Assembly: GCA_030612585.1 (NCBI GenBank)
Contig: JAUWNP010000046.1
Location: 1-26,822 of the forward strand
Reading direction: 5' to 3'
DNA: 26,822 bases
DNA from: Anaerolineae bacterium
GTDB lineage: Bacteria; Chloroflexota; Anaerolineae; B4-G1
Positions within the stretch are counted from its first letter, which is position 1. The number at the start of each line of letters is the position of its first letter. Positions 6,794-14,856 of the stretch are shown piece by piece. The position numbers were made by a program, and so were the translations under genes. The notes under the pieces were generated by a model that was not told the origin of the DNA, ran no database searches, and saw only the letters and a program-made list of their open reading frames with translations.

Positions 6794-7487
6794 TATGTAT
6801 GCACCTCCGGGTCTCTCTCAACTCTCTGCGAAATGCCCGCTGCAGCAGCGTTTGGAACACGAATAGCGCGAAAAGGCACGAAATGCACGAAAACCTTTCG
6901 CGTCCTTCGTCCACTTCGTGAGTTTCGTGGTTCACAACTCCCCCCGACAGTTCTTTAGTATACTTTCCCCTCCTGTTTTGTGCAAGCGTGAGCAACGCGA
7001 GGTGAGGGCCTTGTCGCTGCTCACGGGAAATCGTAGCAGAACGAAACCCAAAAACGCTTAGACTGCCGCAGGGCGCGTCTAGTGGTATGCCGGCCGTTGA
7101 GGGTTTTTTTGGGGGGTTGATGAATTTGCCAAACGCCGCAGAGGGGCTCTAAAGGGTCTTAGAGAGCCTCAGAACTGCTACGATTCCCCCTCACGGGAAA
7201 TCGTAGCAGAACGAAACCCAACTGCTACGTTTTCCCCTCACCGCTGCCGGTTGCCATTCGGCGCATAACCGCGTAGAATACGCATAGGGAACTTCGTTCC
7301 AATGACAAATGACAAATGAACAAATGATAAACTCTCACCAGGCCAAGGTGGAGGATAAGCCGGAGGTCAAGAGGAAGCACATCTGGAGGAAGACGATCAG
7401 CGGCCTCAGTGTGTTCAGTGCCTCAGTGATTCAAACAGGAAGGTCAACCGGCACAACAGAACGACGGCACTGACGGAGAGGAGATCA
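6794..7487. other. Gene-free, repeat-rich spacer
   Basis: No convincing reading frame is present. 6860-6940 is a run of CACGAAA/TTCGTG words of the degenerate microrepeat type. 7014-7245 holds a direct/inverted repeat cluster (listed separately). 7298-7330 is a short tandem array of ACAAATGA-like units. The start of the flavodoxin leader and the start of the 7488 gene leader are at its two ends. Confidence 0.6.
7020..7220. repeat. Pair of 31-bp direct repeats with inverted partners
   Basis: An identical 31-bp unit beginning CTCACGGGAAATCGTAGCAG occurs at 7020-7050 and 7190-7220. The second copy is preceded by CTGCTACGATTCCCC (7174-7188), an inverted copy of its first half, so 7174-7206 can fold into a long hairpin. 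A further inverted half, CTGCTACGTTTTCCCC, follows at 7222-7237. Two copies with a 139-bp spacer are not a CRISPR array. A MITE or the duplicated end of a lost element is more likely. Confidence 0.75.
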
Positions 7488-8228
7488 ATGAAACGACTGA
7501 TCCTTGTTGCAAGTGTGGTTATTCCCATAACGTTCATCGGGTTGCTCCTCAGCAACGATGGCGGGGTTACGCCAGGCAGCGGTGAGGTGAGAGATACGTC
7601 TTCTCAATCCTCCTCCTCCACAGTCAGAGCGACAGAGCCGTTGACCCTGACTGAGCAGATCTACCTGTCCTTCGCGCGTAGAAACTTTCCGCCGGTTGTC
7701 CACGTGCCAGATGGTGAGTATCTGTTGGTTGAGTACTGGACGCATAGCGTGCTGGGTGTGAATTGCGCGGGCCTCTGTATTGATTTTCCCACTTACCACT
7801 TTAATCCGCAGAGCGGCGAACTTACCGTTTATCTACCAGAATCCGCTCTGGTGCTGGACGAAGACGACATCGGCTACATCGGCAGAGGCGAGAGCCTGGG
7901 CGGTGTGGGTTGTGGTGCCATCAGCGACTTGACCAGAATCCAATCGTGCCCGTCGTCCATAGATGGCATAACATTGCATCACGTGGACGAGACCGGGACT
8001 ATAACACTGGAGCACGAGAACGAAATAATCGTTCTGGAGGTAGGTGAAGCCTGGATGAGCGACGAGGAGACCGAGGTCTGGGACTGGCTTGGTGTGGGAT
8101 GCGTCGTGACCAGCACTGACTACATTACCAACTATGCCTTTCAGGATCGAGATAAGATCACCTACATCTGGCCTTTTCGGGTGCTCCTACCGGTGGTGGT
8201 GCGCGATGAACTTCTGAGTTCAGGATAA
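7488..8228 (+). CDS. Secreted or membrane-anchored protein of unknown function
   Basis: 246 residues, ATG with GGAGAGGAG seven bases upstream. The N-terminus MKRLILVASVVIPITFIGLLLS is a clear signal peptide or single membrane anchor with no lipobox cysteine. A Ser/Thr-rich linker (residues ~36-50) leads to an exported domain of ~190 residues rich in beta-strand patterns and acidic residues. It contains five cysteines (for example VNCAGLC, GVGCGAIS, QSCPSS, GVGCVV) that could pair outside the cell. I recognise no family. No neighbour on the same strand is close enough to suggest an operon. Confidence 0.75.
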   Translation: MKRLILVASVVIPITFIGLLLSNDGGVTPGSGEVRDTSSQSSSSTVRATEPLTLTEQIYLSFARRNFPPVVHVPDGEYLLVEYWTHSVLGVNCAGLCIDFPTYHFNPQSGELTVYLPESALVLDEDDIGYIGRGESLGGVGCGAISDLTRIQSCPSSIDGITLHHVDETGTITLEHENEIIVLEVGEAWMSDEETEVWDWLGVGCVVTSTDYITNYAFQDRDKITYIWPFRVLLPVVVRDELLSSG

Positions 8229-8303
8229 GATCATCTACACCCAACTCTGATGGCAAGCGTTCGGGGTTAGCCTCGGCTGCGGGATTATTGTGGGCGCGAG
8301 AGT

Positions 8304-8332
8304 TTGCCTTTCAGCACAGTGTGTAGTAAAAT
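8304..8332 (+). promoter_or_regulatory. Sigma-70-type promoter for the RHH-like/HNH pair
   Basis: TTGCCT at 8304-8309 and TAAAAT at 8327-8332 are separated by 17 bp. Transcription would start ~28 bases before ATG 8368, leaving a short leader with an AAGGAG site. Confidence 0.6.
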
Positions 8333-8367
8333 TAACACGCGTATTGAGTAGGGAAAGAAGGAGCACT

Positions 8368-8796
8368 ATGGCCGGACAGGCGGTAACTCTGACCTTACCT
8401 GAGAAACTCCACCGGCGTCTGCAAACCAGGGCTCGGGCCACCTCGCGATCCATAGACGAGGTGATGGTGCAGGCATTGAGCCGTGCGTTGCCTCCCCCGG
8501 TGGAAGAGGGCCTGCCAGTCGAACTTCGAGTCGAACTGGATGCCATGGAACGTCTCTCTGACGAGATGCTCTGGCAGATCGCCCAGAGTACCATGAACCC
8601 GGACAAAGTAACCCTCTACGACGCACTACTGGAGCGGCACGAGATTGGCGTCATTACCCCTGAGGGGCGGGAACTGCTGGCCCGGCTGCGTGAGGAAGCC
8701 GAGGCCTTGATGCTGCGCAAGGCCCATGCTTACACTCTCCTGCAAAGCCGGGGCCATCGTCTTCCCACTCTTGAACAACTCCATGCCCGGCCATGA
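8368..8796 (+). CDS. Ribbon-helix-helix-like small protein paired with HNH nuclease (possible antitoxin)
   Basis: 142 residues from ATG 8368, chosen over earlier in-frame starts because AAGAAGGAG lies five bases upstream. Residues 5-40 (VTLTLPEKLHRRLQTRARAT... SIDEVMVQAL) have the strand-helix-helix pattern of RHH/CopG-type DNA-binding proteins. The rest is helical and charged. Its stop overlaps the HNH start (ATGA), so the two are translationally coupled. This pair, a helical protein followed by an HNH protein, recurs in Cyanobacteria and Chloroflexota. Whether it is a true toxin-antitoxin module is inference. Confidence 0.7.
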   Translation: MAGQAVTLTLPEKLHRRLQTRARATSRSIDEVMVQALSRALPPPVEEGLPVELRVELDAMERLSDEMLWQIAQSTMNPDKVTLYDALLERHEIGVITPEGRELLARLREEAEALMLRKAHAYTLLQSRGHRLPTLEQLHARP

Positions 8797-9222
8797 CCCA
8801 GGAGCACATCCCCGCAGAACTGCGTCGTCAGGTGATGCAAGATGCTGGTCACCGGTGCGGCTATTGTCTTTCAGACGAGGCCCTGACCGGTATGCCCCCT
8901 CAGCATTGATCACATCATCCCCAGGGCCACCGGTGGGGCCACGGAGCAAGAGAACCTGTGCTTGGCCTGCCGGCCCTGCAACGAGTTCAAGGGAGCCCAA
9001 ACTCACGCCACTGATCCAGAGAGTGGTGAAACTGTGCCGCTCTTCAACCCACGCTGGCAGGATTGGTATGAGCACTTCGCCTGGAGTTCTGATGGCACAC
9101 GTATTCTTGGGCTGACGCCGATAGGCCGCGCCACAATGATCGCCCTAAGGCTCAACCGCCCCATGCTGGTGCGCGCCCGCCGTCGCTGGGTGGCCGCTGG
9201 CTGGCATCCACCGGAGGAATGA
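8793..9222 (+). pseudogene. HNH endonuclease with a +1 frameshift in a C-run
   Basis: The gene starts at ATG 8793, overlapping the upstream stop. The frame encodes ELRRQVMQDAGHRCGYCLSDEALTGMP and then reaches TGA in the normal frame. Dropping one C from the run of five at 8895-8899 restores LSIDHIIPRATGGATEQENL followed by CLACRPCNEFKG, a textbook HNH (D-H...N...C-x2-C) nuclease, to the stop at 9222. Full length would be ~143 residues. All catalytic and zinc-binding residues are preserved, so this is either a very recent inactivation or a homopolymer sequencing error. Deamino or recoding explanations are unlikely. Confidence 0.8.
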
Positions 9223-9587
9223 GCGGTCGGCACCGGACTATGACGTAGGCGTCAGTGTGGGCGTGGGCGATGCGCCGGGCGGTGAGGTCGGAGTCTCCAG
9301 CGGGGTGGGCATCGGCAGATAGCGTCACCTGGACCTCCGGCTCGCTCAGCCCGAAGGCGGCCAGGGCTTCGGCGGGCTCAGCCGAGCCGTCGCCTACGTC
9401 AGCCATAGTGCTGAGGAACACGTAGCGCGGCAGGCCAGCATAGGGGATGGGCTCGTACTGGCCGCCCTGAGCGGTTCGCGAAGGTGTCCGGAAAAGCCGC
9501 AACAAGTTACGGACTCCGAACCGAAGAGGATGGCTGTTTTCGGAGCAGATTCACGCAGGGCAGGGGAAAAATCAGCGTGCATCTGCG
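9223..9587 (-). other. Stretch without a confident gene; possible minus-strand coding remnant
   Basis: A minus-strand frame over ~9236-9470 (containing GLPRYVFLSTMADVGDGS and TARRIAHAHTDAYVIVR) has a protein-like composition but no good start and no recognised family. It also continues into the HNH gene on the other strand. It may be the decayed 3' part of an unrelated gene. 9480-9590 is the tail region after the kinase stop and contains short TCTGCGTCAATCTGCGTCC-type microrepeats. Confidence 0.25.
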
Positions 9588-11000
9588 TCAATCTGCGTCC
9601 AAATCCAACGGGAGGCGCACGGTGAACCTGGTTCCCAGCCCCACCACGCTCTCGGCAGTGATGGTGCCGCTGTGGGCCTCGACGATCTCCTTCGTGATCG
9701 CCAGTCCCAACCCAGCCCCCCGGCTGCGCCGGCGGGACTTGTCCACCTGGTAGAAACGCTCGAAGACACGGGGAAGTGCCTCTGTCGGGATGCCCTCGCC
9801 AGCATCGGTGACTGCCACCGAGATACCACGTCCGTCCTCTGTCGAGCGTGCTGCCAGAGTGACCTTGCCCCCGGCGGACGTGTGCGCCAGCGCGTTGTCG
9901 AGCAGATTGGTGAAGACCTGCGCCAGCCGGTCGGTATCGCCGGTGGCGAACAGAGACGCAGGAGCATCGAACTCCAGGGCCACGCCGGCCGCCTGCGCCT
10001 GGGGTGACAGTTTCTCGACGCACCCTTGCAGCAGTGGGCCGAGTTCCACCCGGTCGCGCGCCATCACCGTCTGCCCGGCGTCGAAGCGGGCCAGGGTCAG
10101 CAACTCGTCCACCATACGGCGCATGCGCTCCGCCTCGTCGTGGATGACGCGGGCTGCGCGGGCCGTCGCCTCGGGCGTCGCAGCCGTGCCGTCGAGCAGC
10201 GCCTGGGAAAAGCCCTGGATGGAGGTGAGGGGAGTCTTCAGTTCGTGGGAGACGTTGGCGACGAAGTCACGCTGCGATTGCTGGGCGGCCTCGACCTGGT
10301 CGGCCATGGTGTTGAAGGAGCGGGCCAGGCTTTGCACCTCAGCCGGGCCTGAAACCGGCGCGCGCGTGCCGGGCTTACCCTGGGCGATCCCCTCAGCCGC
10401 GCCGGCCACCCGCCGCAGCGGCGCGGCGACCGAGCGGCTGACCAGAAGCGCCAGCAGCACCGAGATCACCAGTGCCGCCAGGCCGGCCCACATCAACGGG
10501 GCCATGAGGTTATCGCGCGCCCAGATCAGTGCCGCGCCGCGAGGCTCCGGCACGGTAAAGACAAGCATCTCGGGCGCGGGAGGGGCCGGCCATGGCAGCG
10601 CGACGAAGAGCCACGTCCGCCCTTCAGGGTCGGTGAAACTCCCTTGCATGCCACCCTCGGGACCGCGCTCCAGGCGCACTCCCGCCAACAGGTTTTGGCC
10701 CTTCCACTCATCCCGGCTATCGAGGGCGACACTGCCCTGGGGATCAAGGAGTAGAACACGTACGCTTCGGTCCTGGTCAACCCGCTGCAACAGAGGAGCC
10801 ATCTGCTCAGGGCTCACGTTCCTCCCGCGCGCCGCGACGGCGGTCATACGGGCCAGGTTGCCCAGCCGCTGGAAGGCGAACCGCTGTTGCACCTGGCGGA
10901 CGCGCAGCACCACCAGCAGCGCCAGCGCAGCCACGAGCAGGCAGACGAGGATGACGATGACGTATGAAAGAAGCAGACGGGAACTCAGGCTACGGAACAT
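9588..11000 (-). CDS. Membrane sensor histidine kinase (HAMP-HisKA-HATPase)
   Basis: 470 residues. Transmembrane segment 1 spans ~10-33 (YVIVILVCLLVAALALLVVL), then an extracytoplasmic sensor of ~125 residues, then segment 2 at ~163-187, a HAMP linker to ~240, HisKA with H-box FVANVSHELKTPLTSI, and the HATPase domain with N-box LLDNALAH, G1 TDAGEGIP and G2 GAGLGLAI. It would phosphorylate the response regulator encoded just upstream (46-nt gap, same strand). The architecture is that of PhoR/BaeS-type kinases. The signal is not deducible. It starts at ATG 11000 directly after a microrepeat (GAATTACGAATC-type) in the gap. Confidence 0.93.
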   Translation of the reverse strand: MFRSLSSRLLLSYVIVILVCLLVAALALLVVLRVRQVQQRFAFQRLGNLARMTAVAARGRNVSPEQMAPLLQRVDQDRSVRVLLLDPQGSVALDSRDEWKGQNLLAGVRLERGPEGGMQGSFTDPEGRTWLFVALPWPAPPAPEMLVFTVPEPRGAALIWARDNLMAPLMWAGLAALVISVLLALLVSRSVAAPLRRVAGAAEGIAQGKPGTRAPVSGPAEVQSLARSFNTMADQVEAAQQSQRDFVANVSHELKTPLTSIQGFSQALLDGTAATPEATARAARVIHDEAERMRRMVDELLTLARFDAGQTVMARDRVELGPLLQGCVEKLSPQAQAAGVALEFDAPASLFATGDTDRLAQVFTNLLDNALAHTSAGGKVTLAARSTEDGRGISVAVTDAGEGIPTEALPRVFERFYQVDKSRRRSRGAGLGLAITKEIVEAHSGTITAESVVGLGTRFTVRLPLDLDAD

Positions 11001-11046
11001 AGTAGCAAATGGCGAATAGTGAATATACGAATTACGAATCTACAAA

Positions 11047-11736
11047 TCACGAACTCACGAGTTTGTACCCCACCGCCAGCACCGTCTCAATCTCGACGCT
11101 GGAGGAACCACCCAGTCTCTTACGCAAATGGGCGATGTGGACATCTACGGTGCGCGTCTCGCCGTAAAAGTCGTAGCCCCAGACCAGGTTCAGCAGTTGT
11201 TCGCGGCTGAGGACAATGCCCCGATGCTCGGCCAGCGCCAGCAGCAGATCAAACTCCTTGGGGCGCAGTTCCACCGGCTGCCCGGCGACGATGACCTCGT
11301 GGCGGGCCGGGTCTATCGTGAGATCGCCCACGTGGACGGGGGCCTGTGGTCGGGCAGCGCGCCGGGTGCGGCGCAGGATGGCCTTGACGCGGGCGACCAG
11401 TTCGCGGGGGTTGAAGGGCTTGGTGACGTAGTCGTCGGCCCCCAGTTCCAGCCCCACGATCTTGTCCACGTCGTCGTCGCGGGCGGTGAGCATGATGATG
11501 GGGAGATCGGGCGCGGCAGAGCCTGCGCGCACACGACGGCAGACGTCCCAGCCGTCCACCTCGGGCAACATCAGGTCGAGCACCATTACCGCCGGGGGCT
11601 GGCGACCGATCATCTCCAGGGCCTTGGCCCCGTCGCTGGCCGACTGCACGCGGAACCCCTCCTGTTCAAGATACATCCGCGCCAGTTCGATGATGTTGGG
11701 TTCATCGTCCACGACCAAAATCGTCTCTCCTGCCAT
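11047..11736 (-). CDS. OmpR/PhoB-family response regulator
   Basis: 229 residues from ATG 11736, preferred over the in-frame ATG 45 bases upstream because GGGAGGAG sits just before it. The receiver domain (1-120) has the acidic pair DDEP, phospho-acceptor Asp in VLDLMLPEVDG, Thr in MLTARDDD and Lys in DYVTKPF. The C-terminal winged helix (~130-228) contains LRPKEFDLLLALAEH and TVDVHIAHLRKRLG. It is the DNA-binding partner of the kinase at 9588-11000, and the two form one transcription unit. A hairpin at 11782-11801 lies upstream. Confidence 0.95.
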   Translation of the reverse strand: MAGETILVVDDEPNIIELARMYLEQEGFRVQSASDGAKALEMIGRQPPAVMVLDLMLPEVDGWDVCRRVRAGSAAPDLPIIMLTARDDDVDKIVGLELGADDYVTKPFNPRELVARVKAILRRTRRAARPQAPVHVGDLTIDPARHEVIVAGQPVELRPKEFDLLLALAEHRGIVLSREQLLNLVWGYDFYGETRTVDVHIAHLRKRLGGSSSVEIETVLAVGYKLVSS

Positions 11737-11781
11737 TGCTCCTCCCGCCCGCAATTGTACCCAATTGCCTCTAAAAGGCAA

Positions 11782-11801
11782 GACCCCGGGTGACCGGGGT
11801 C
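11782..11801. repeat. GC-rich hairpin in divergent intergenic region
   Basis: GACCCCGG-GTGA-CCGGGGTC is a perfect 8-bp stem with a 4-nt loop. A second small stem (TTGCCTCTAAAAGGCAA-like, 11765-11781) adjoins it. They lie between the divergent regulator and GAF-PAS kinase genes, upstream of both starts, so they are more likely leader structure or a repeat than a terminator. Confidence 0.6.
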
Positions 11802-11912
11802 AGGACACGTTTTCCGACCAGACGTAGCGTCGAATGATCCGGTGGCAGGGACGATGGTCACCCCGCTATGAGTGAGGTTGAAGCCGATTCAGCCTGAGCC
11901 GCAAGCAGCACC

Positions 11913-11940
11913 TTGACGCTGAAGCCTGCAGAGGTATAAT
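11913..11940 (+). promoter_or_regulatory. Sigma-70-type promoter for GAF-PAS kinase
   Basis: TTGACG (11913-11918) and a perfect TATAAT (11935-11940) with a 16-bp spacer give an expected start of transcription near 11947, about 32 bases before the coding start. This is the strongest promoter-like match in the window. Confidence 0.75.
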
Positions 11941-11978
11941 ATCGGACAGGTAAGACGTGAGAGGCAAGAAGATGCTGA

Positions 11979-13547
11979 ATGCTGACTGACTACCGTGTTC
12001 GACAACGAGAATACCTGCTAGAGATCAGCCGTGCCCTCGCGGCGCAACGCAACCTGGACGAGTTGCTGCACAAGGTGCTGGAGGCAGCGATGGATATGCT
12101 GGCGGGACAGGCCGGCCTCATCGCCCTGCGTGGCCCTGACGGGAGTTTTGCCATCCAGGCCAGTTGTGGCCTCCCCCAGGCCTTGGCACCCTACTTCGAG
12201 CCGTTGCTGACAGACATCCCCGACGACGTTGACCGGAGCCGGTTCCATATTCCAGGCCTGGCAGACAAACTCGGACGGATCGTATCGGGCCTTGGGCTGC
12301 GCCTGCAACAGGTAGTGGCGCTTCCGATGGTCATCAAGCGAGAATTGATCGGCGTGCTGTACATATTTCGCGCCTACGGAACTCGCTTCACTGCTAACGA
12401 TCGCCAAGTTCTCGCCAGTTTCGCCGACCATGCCGCCATCGCAGTCCACAACGCGCAACTCTACGAACACCTCTCCCAGGAGAAGCACAGGCTCGATGCC
12501 ATCCTGGAGTACAGCGCCGATGGAGTGTTGATCCTTGATCCAGCCCACCGCATCGTCGTCTTCAACCGTGCGCTGGCACAACTGAGCGGCTGGCCGGCGG
12601 CCAAAGCGGTGGGTCATCCTCACGACGAAATCGTCCGCTGGGCACATCTGGAGACAGATCTGGACCTGGGCGACGCGGCTGCCGGCGGCTGGCCGCTGCC
12701 GCCAGCCCGACCGCTCTACGTCGAAGGGGATTTGCGCCGGCGCAATGGCGGAGTCGTCAGCGTCGGCATCACCTACGCGCCGCTCTTCGACCGCGAGGGC
12801 CGTCTGGTCAACATCATCGCCAGCGTGCGTGACATCACGCGCTTCCGGGAAGCGGATGAGATCAAGTCCACCTTCGTCTCCGTGATTTCACACGAACTCA
12901 AGACCCCTGTCGCGTTGATCAAGGGCTACGCCGACACGCTGCTCCGCAAAGATGCTTGCTGGGACCCGGAGACGATGCGGGAGAGCCTGACCGTTATTTT
13001 GGAGGAAGCCGACCGTCTGAATCGATTGATTGACAACCTGCTCGACGCCTCACGACTTCAGGCTGGCGTCCTGCCGTTAGAAATGGATCAGGTGGCGCTG
13101 GACGCGCTGGCCGAGCGCGTGGTCAATCGTTTCCGCACCCAGACCAATATTCACGAGATTGTGATCAATTTCCCTGCGGATTTCCCAGTCATCGAAGGAG
13201 ACCCAGGCCGGCTGGAGCAGGTTCTAAACAACCTGATATCTAATGCCATCAAGTACTCTCCCGAAGGCGGTCGTATTATGGTCAGTGGTCAGGCGTTACC
13301 CGACGAAGCGCTCGTCACTGTATCTGACCAGGGGGTGGGTATCCCGTTCGAGGAGCAGCCTCGCGTCTTTGAGCGTTTCTATCGCGGGGTACGTGAGCAC
13401 CACCAGCGCACGCCTGGGGCTGGCCTGGGACTGTACCTGGCCAAAGCCATCGTCGAAGCCCATGGCGGGCGCATAAGGGTCGAGAGTGGCCCCATGAAAG
13501 GGGCCTCCTTCTCATTTGCTATCCCCTACCAACAAATCTTTAAGTGA
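11979..13547 (+). CDS. GAF-PAS sensor histidine kinase (soluble)
   Basis: 522 residues with no membrane segment. A GAF domain (~20-165) contains VVALPMVIKRELIGVLYIF, and a PAS domain (~170-290) contains ILEYSADGVLILD and ASVRDITRFREADEIK. HisKA has H-box FVSVISHELKTPVALIKGYA, and the HATPase domain has N-box LNNLISNAIKYSPEGG, G1 VSDQGVGIP and G2 GAGLGLYLAKAIVEAHGG. It is a cytoplasmic sensor, probably of a small ligand or redox state. It is divergent from the 11047 regulator. The orphan OmpR-type regulator at 14857 is an equally plausible partner. The start overlaps an upstream ATGCTGA and has only a weak AAGAAG site, so the first residues are uncertain. Confidence 0.92.
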   Translation: MLTDYRVRQREYLLEISRALAAQRNLDELLHKVLEAAMDMLAGQAGLIALRGPDGSFAIQASCGLPQALAPYFEPLLTDIPDDVDRSRFHIPGLADKLGRIVSGLGLRLQQVVALPMVIKRELIGVLYIFRAYGTRFTANDRQVLASFADHAAIAVHNAQLYEHLSQEKHRLDAILEYSADGVLILDPAHRIVVFNRALAQLSGWPAAKAVGHPHDEIVRWAHLETDLDLGDAAAGGWPLPPARPLYVEGDLRRRNGGVVSVGITYAPLFDREGRLVNIIASVRDITRFREADEIKSTFVSVISHELKTPVALIKGYADTLLRKDACWDPETMRESLTVILEEADRLNRLIDNLLDASRLQAGVLPLEMDQVALDALAERVVNRFRTQTNIHEIVINFPADFPVIEGDPGRLEQVLNNLISNAIKYSPEGGRIMVSGQALPDEALVTVSDQGVGIPFEEQPRVFERFYRGVREHHQRTPGAGLGLYLAKAIVEAHGGRIRVESGPMKGASFSFAIPYQQIFK

Positions 13548-13596
13548 CCAGAGGCCCAGGCAATTGCTTGATGACATTAGTGCGCTCAGTATAAAA

Positions 13597-13628
13597 GGCA
13601 GGGCCGGGTCGTGAGACCCGGCCCTGCC
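13597..13628 (-). terminator. Strong hairpin terminator after the Hsp20 genes
   Basis: A perfect 14-bp stem GGCAGGGCCGGGTC/GACCCGGCCCTGCC with loop GTGA. Read on the minus strand it is followed by TTTTAT, so it ends the Hsp20 unit. On the plus strand it could also stop transcripts from the GAF-PAS kinase, 50 bp after its stop. Confidence 0.85.
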
Positions 13629-13648
13629 TCATAATACGCTTGCCCGGC

Positions 13649-14095
13649 TTACTTGCTCTTGACCTCAATGACTTTGAGTTTGGTTTCCTCGGCCTTGGGC
13701 AGAGTGAGCGTCAGCACGCCGCTCTCGAAGACCGCCTCAGCCTTGTCCGTTTCCACGGGCACGTTCAGTGTCAGCGTGCGGGAGAACGCGCCGTAAGGCC
13801 GCTCCTGGAACAAATACTCGACGTTCTCCAACGGCGGCCGCAACTCGCCCTTGATGGTCAAGGTGTCGCCTTCGATGACAATACCCACCTCATCGGGAGT
13901 CAATCCCGGCAGTGCCGCGACGATGACGATTTCCTCCGGCGTCGCGTACACGTCCAGTGGAAGCCGGAACGGTTGTTCCCGCAAGTCTCTATCCCAACCC
14001 CGTGTCGGGCGGATGAAACTCTCCTTGAAGAGCCGGTCCATCGCATCGCGCAAGGTCACCATCTCGCGCATTGGAGTCAAATGTGTAACAGTCAT
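13649..14095 (-). CDS. Hsp20/alpha-crystallin small heat-shock protein (copy 1)
   Basis: 148 residues, ATG preceded by a strong AGGAGGTGAT. The alpha-crystallin domain spans ~45-145. It starts PLDVYATPEEIVIVAALPGL, contains GDTLTIKGE, and ends with FESGVLTLTLPKAEE, matching the family's A-x-x-x-n-G-V-L signature. The C-terminus has VIEV rather than a clean I-x-I tail anchor. ATP-independent holdase that binds unfolding proteins. It lies 68 bp downstream of a second Hsp20 gene on the same strand and probably shares its transcript, ending at the 13597 hairpin. Confidence 0.95.
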   Translation of the reverse strand: MTVTHLTPMREMVTLRDAMDRLFKESFIRPTRGWDRDLREQPFRLPLDVYATPEEIVIVAALPGLTPDEVGIVIEGDTLTIKGELRPPLENVEYLFQERPYGAFSRTLTLNVPVETDKAEAVFESGVLTLTLPKAEETKLKVIEVKSK

Positions 14096-14163
14096 GCTTT
14101 ATCACCTCCTGGTTTCAGAAGAACATTGTGGGAGAATTTGATCCTCCCCTGTGTCCGTCTCGA

Positions 14164-14619
14164 TTACTTGCCCTTGGCCTTGATTTTGATCGCCTTGGGT
14201 CTGACCTCTTCGGCCTTGGGCAGCGTCAGGGTCAGAATGCCATTCTCAAATTCCGCCTCGGCCTCGTCGGCCATGACGGAGGGAGGAACGACCAGCGAAC
14301 GGCAGAAGGAACCACAGCGACGCTCGCGGCGGATATAGTTCTCCTTCTTGATTTCTTCCTCGGCCTTGGTCTCGCCTCTGATGGTCAAAGTGTCACCGAC
14401 GATGCTGACGTTCAGGGCCTCGGGCTTGATCCCTGGAACGGCGGTCTTGACGACGATGGCCTCGTCGGTCTCGTACATGTCCACGGCGAGTGATTGCATC
14501 CCGACCGAGGCCGGCCATCCGACCCGTGACTGCACGAAACTTTCTTCAAAGAGCCGATGCATTGCATCCTGCAGGCTGACCAGGTCGCGGAAGGGTTCCC
14601 AACGCACCAATCTTGCCAT
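14164..14619 (-). CDS. Hsp20/alpha-crystallin small heat-shock protein (copy 2)
   Basis: 151 residues, ATG with AGGAGGTGTAG. The N-terminus RLVRWEPFRDLVSLQDAMHRLFEESF is the typical amphipathic arm. The alpha-crystallin domain (~43-145) has AVDMYETDEAIVVKTAVPGI, GDTLTIRGE and FENGILTLTLPKAEE. The C-terminal IKIKAKGK includes the I-x-I motif used for oligomer assembly. It differs from copy 1 at many positions (for example it has two cysteines in RRCGSFCRS), so the pair is an old duplication and may form mixed oligomers. It is the first gene of the unit. Confidence 0.95.
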   Translation of the reverse strand: MARLVRWEPFRDLVSLQDAMHRLFEESFVQSRVGWPASVGMQSLAVDMYETDEAIVVKTAVPGIKPEALNVSIVGDTLTIRGETKAEEEIKKENYIRRERRCGSFCRSLVVPPSVMADEAEAEFENGILTLTLPKAEEVRPKAIKIKAKGK

Positions 14620-14670
14620 TTCTACACCTCCTCATATCAAGGTTGATTTTGAATCTTGCGATCATTCATA

Positions 14671-14700
14671 TTATTACACAGGTTCATTGGATTCACACAA
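14671..14700 (-). promoter_or_regulatory. Possible promoter for Hsp20 unit
   Basis: On the minus strand TTGTGT (14695-14700) and TAATAA (14671-14676) are 18 bp apart in an AT-rich stretch, with a ~50-nt leader to ATG 14619. I see no CIRCE inverted repeat and no clear heat-shock sigma factor consensus. Confidence 0.35.
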
Positions 14701-14732
14701 GAGCCGCATTAGAAATACATTAGAAACAGAAC

Positions 14733-14755
14733 GCCCCCGCGCACATTGCGGGGGC
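14733..14755 (-). terminator. Hairpin downstream of the second regulator
   Basis: GCCCCCGC (14733-14740) and GCGGGGGC (14748-14755) form a perfect 8-bp stem with a 7-nt loop, followed on the minus strand by GTTCTGTTTCTA. It lies ~100 bp after the stop of the 14857 gene and before the Hsp20 promoter, as expected for a terminator separating the units. Confidence 0.6.
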
Positions 14756-14856
14756 AGGGGCTCGTAGTTATCTTGACAATGGTATCTATGAACCTACGCG
14801 GACTGTCCCAGTCGCCGATGGACAGTGAATGACTGGCCCGACCGTAAAGAGGTGTT

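Noticed and set aside
7020..7220. Two-copy direct repeat as a degenerate CRISPR
   Set aside because: Only two copies, 139 bp apart with inverted partners, and no cas genes.
9790..11019. Plus-strand frame of 409 codons over the HAMP kinase
   Set aside because: Ser/Arg/Ala-rich antisense shadow of a gene with unmistakable kinase motifs.
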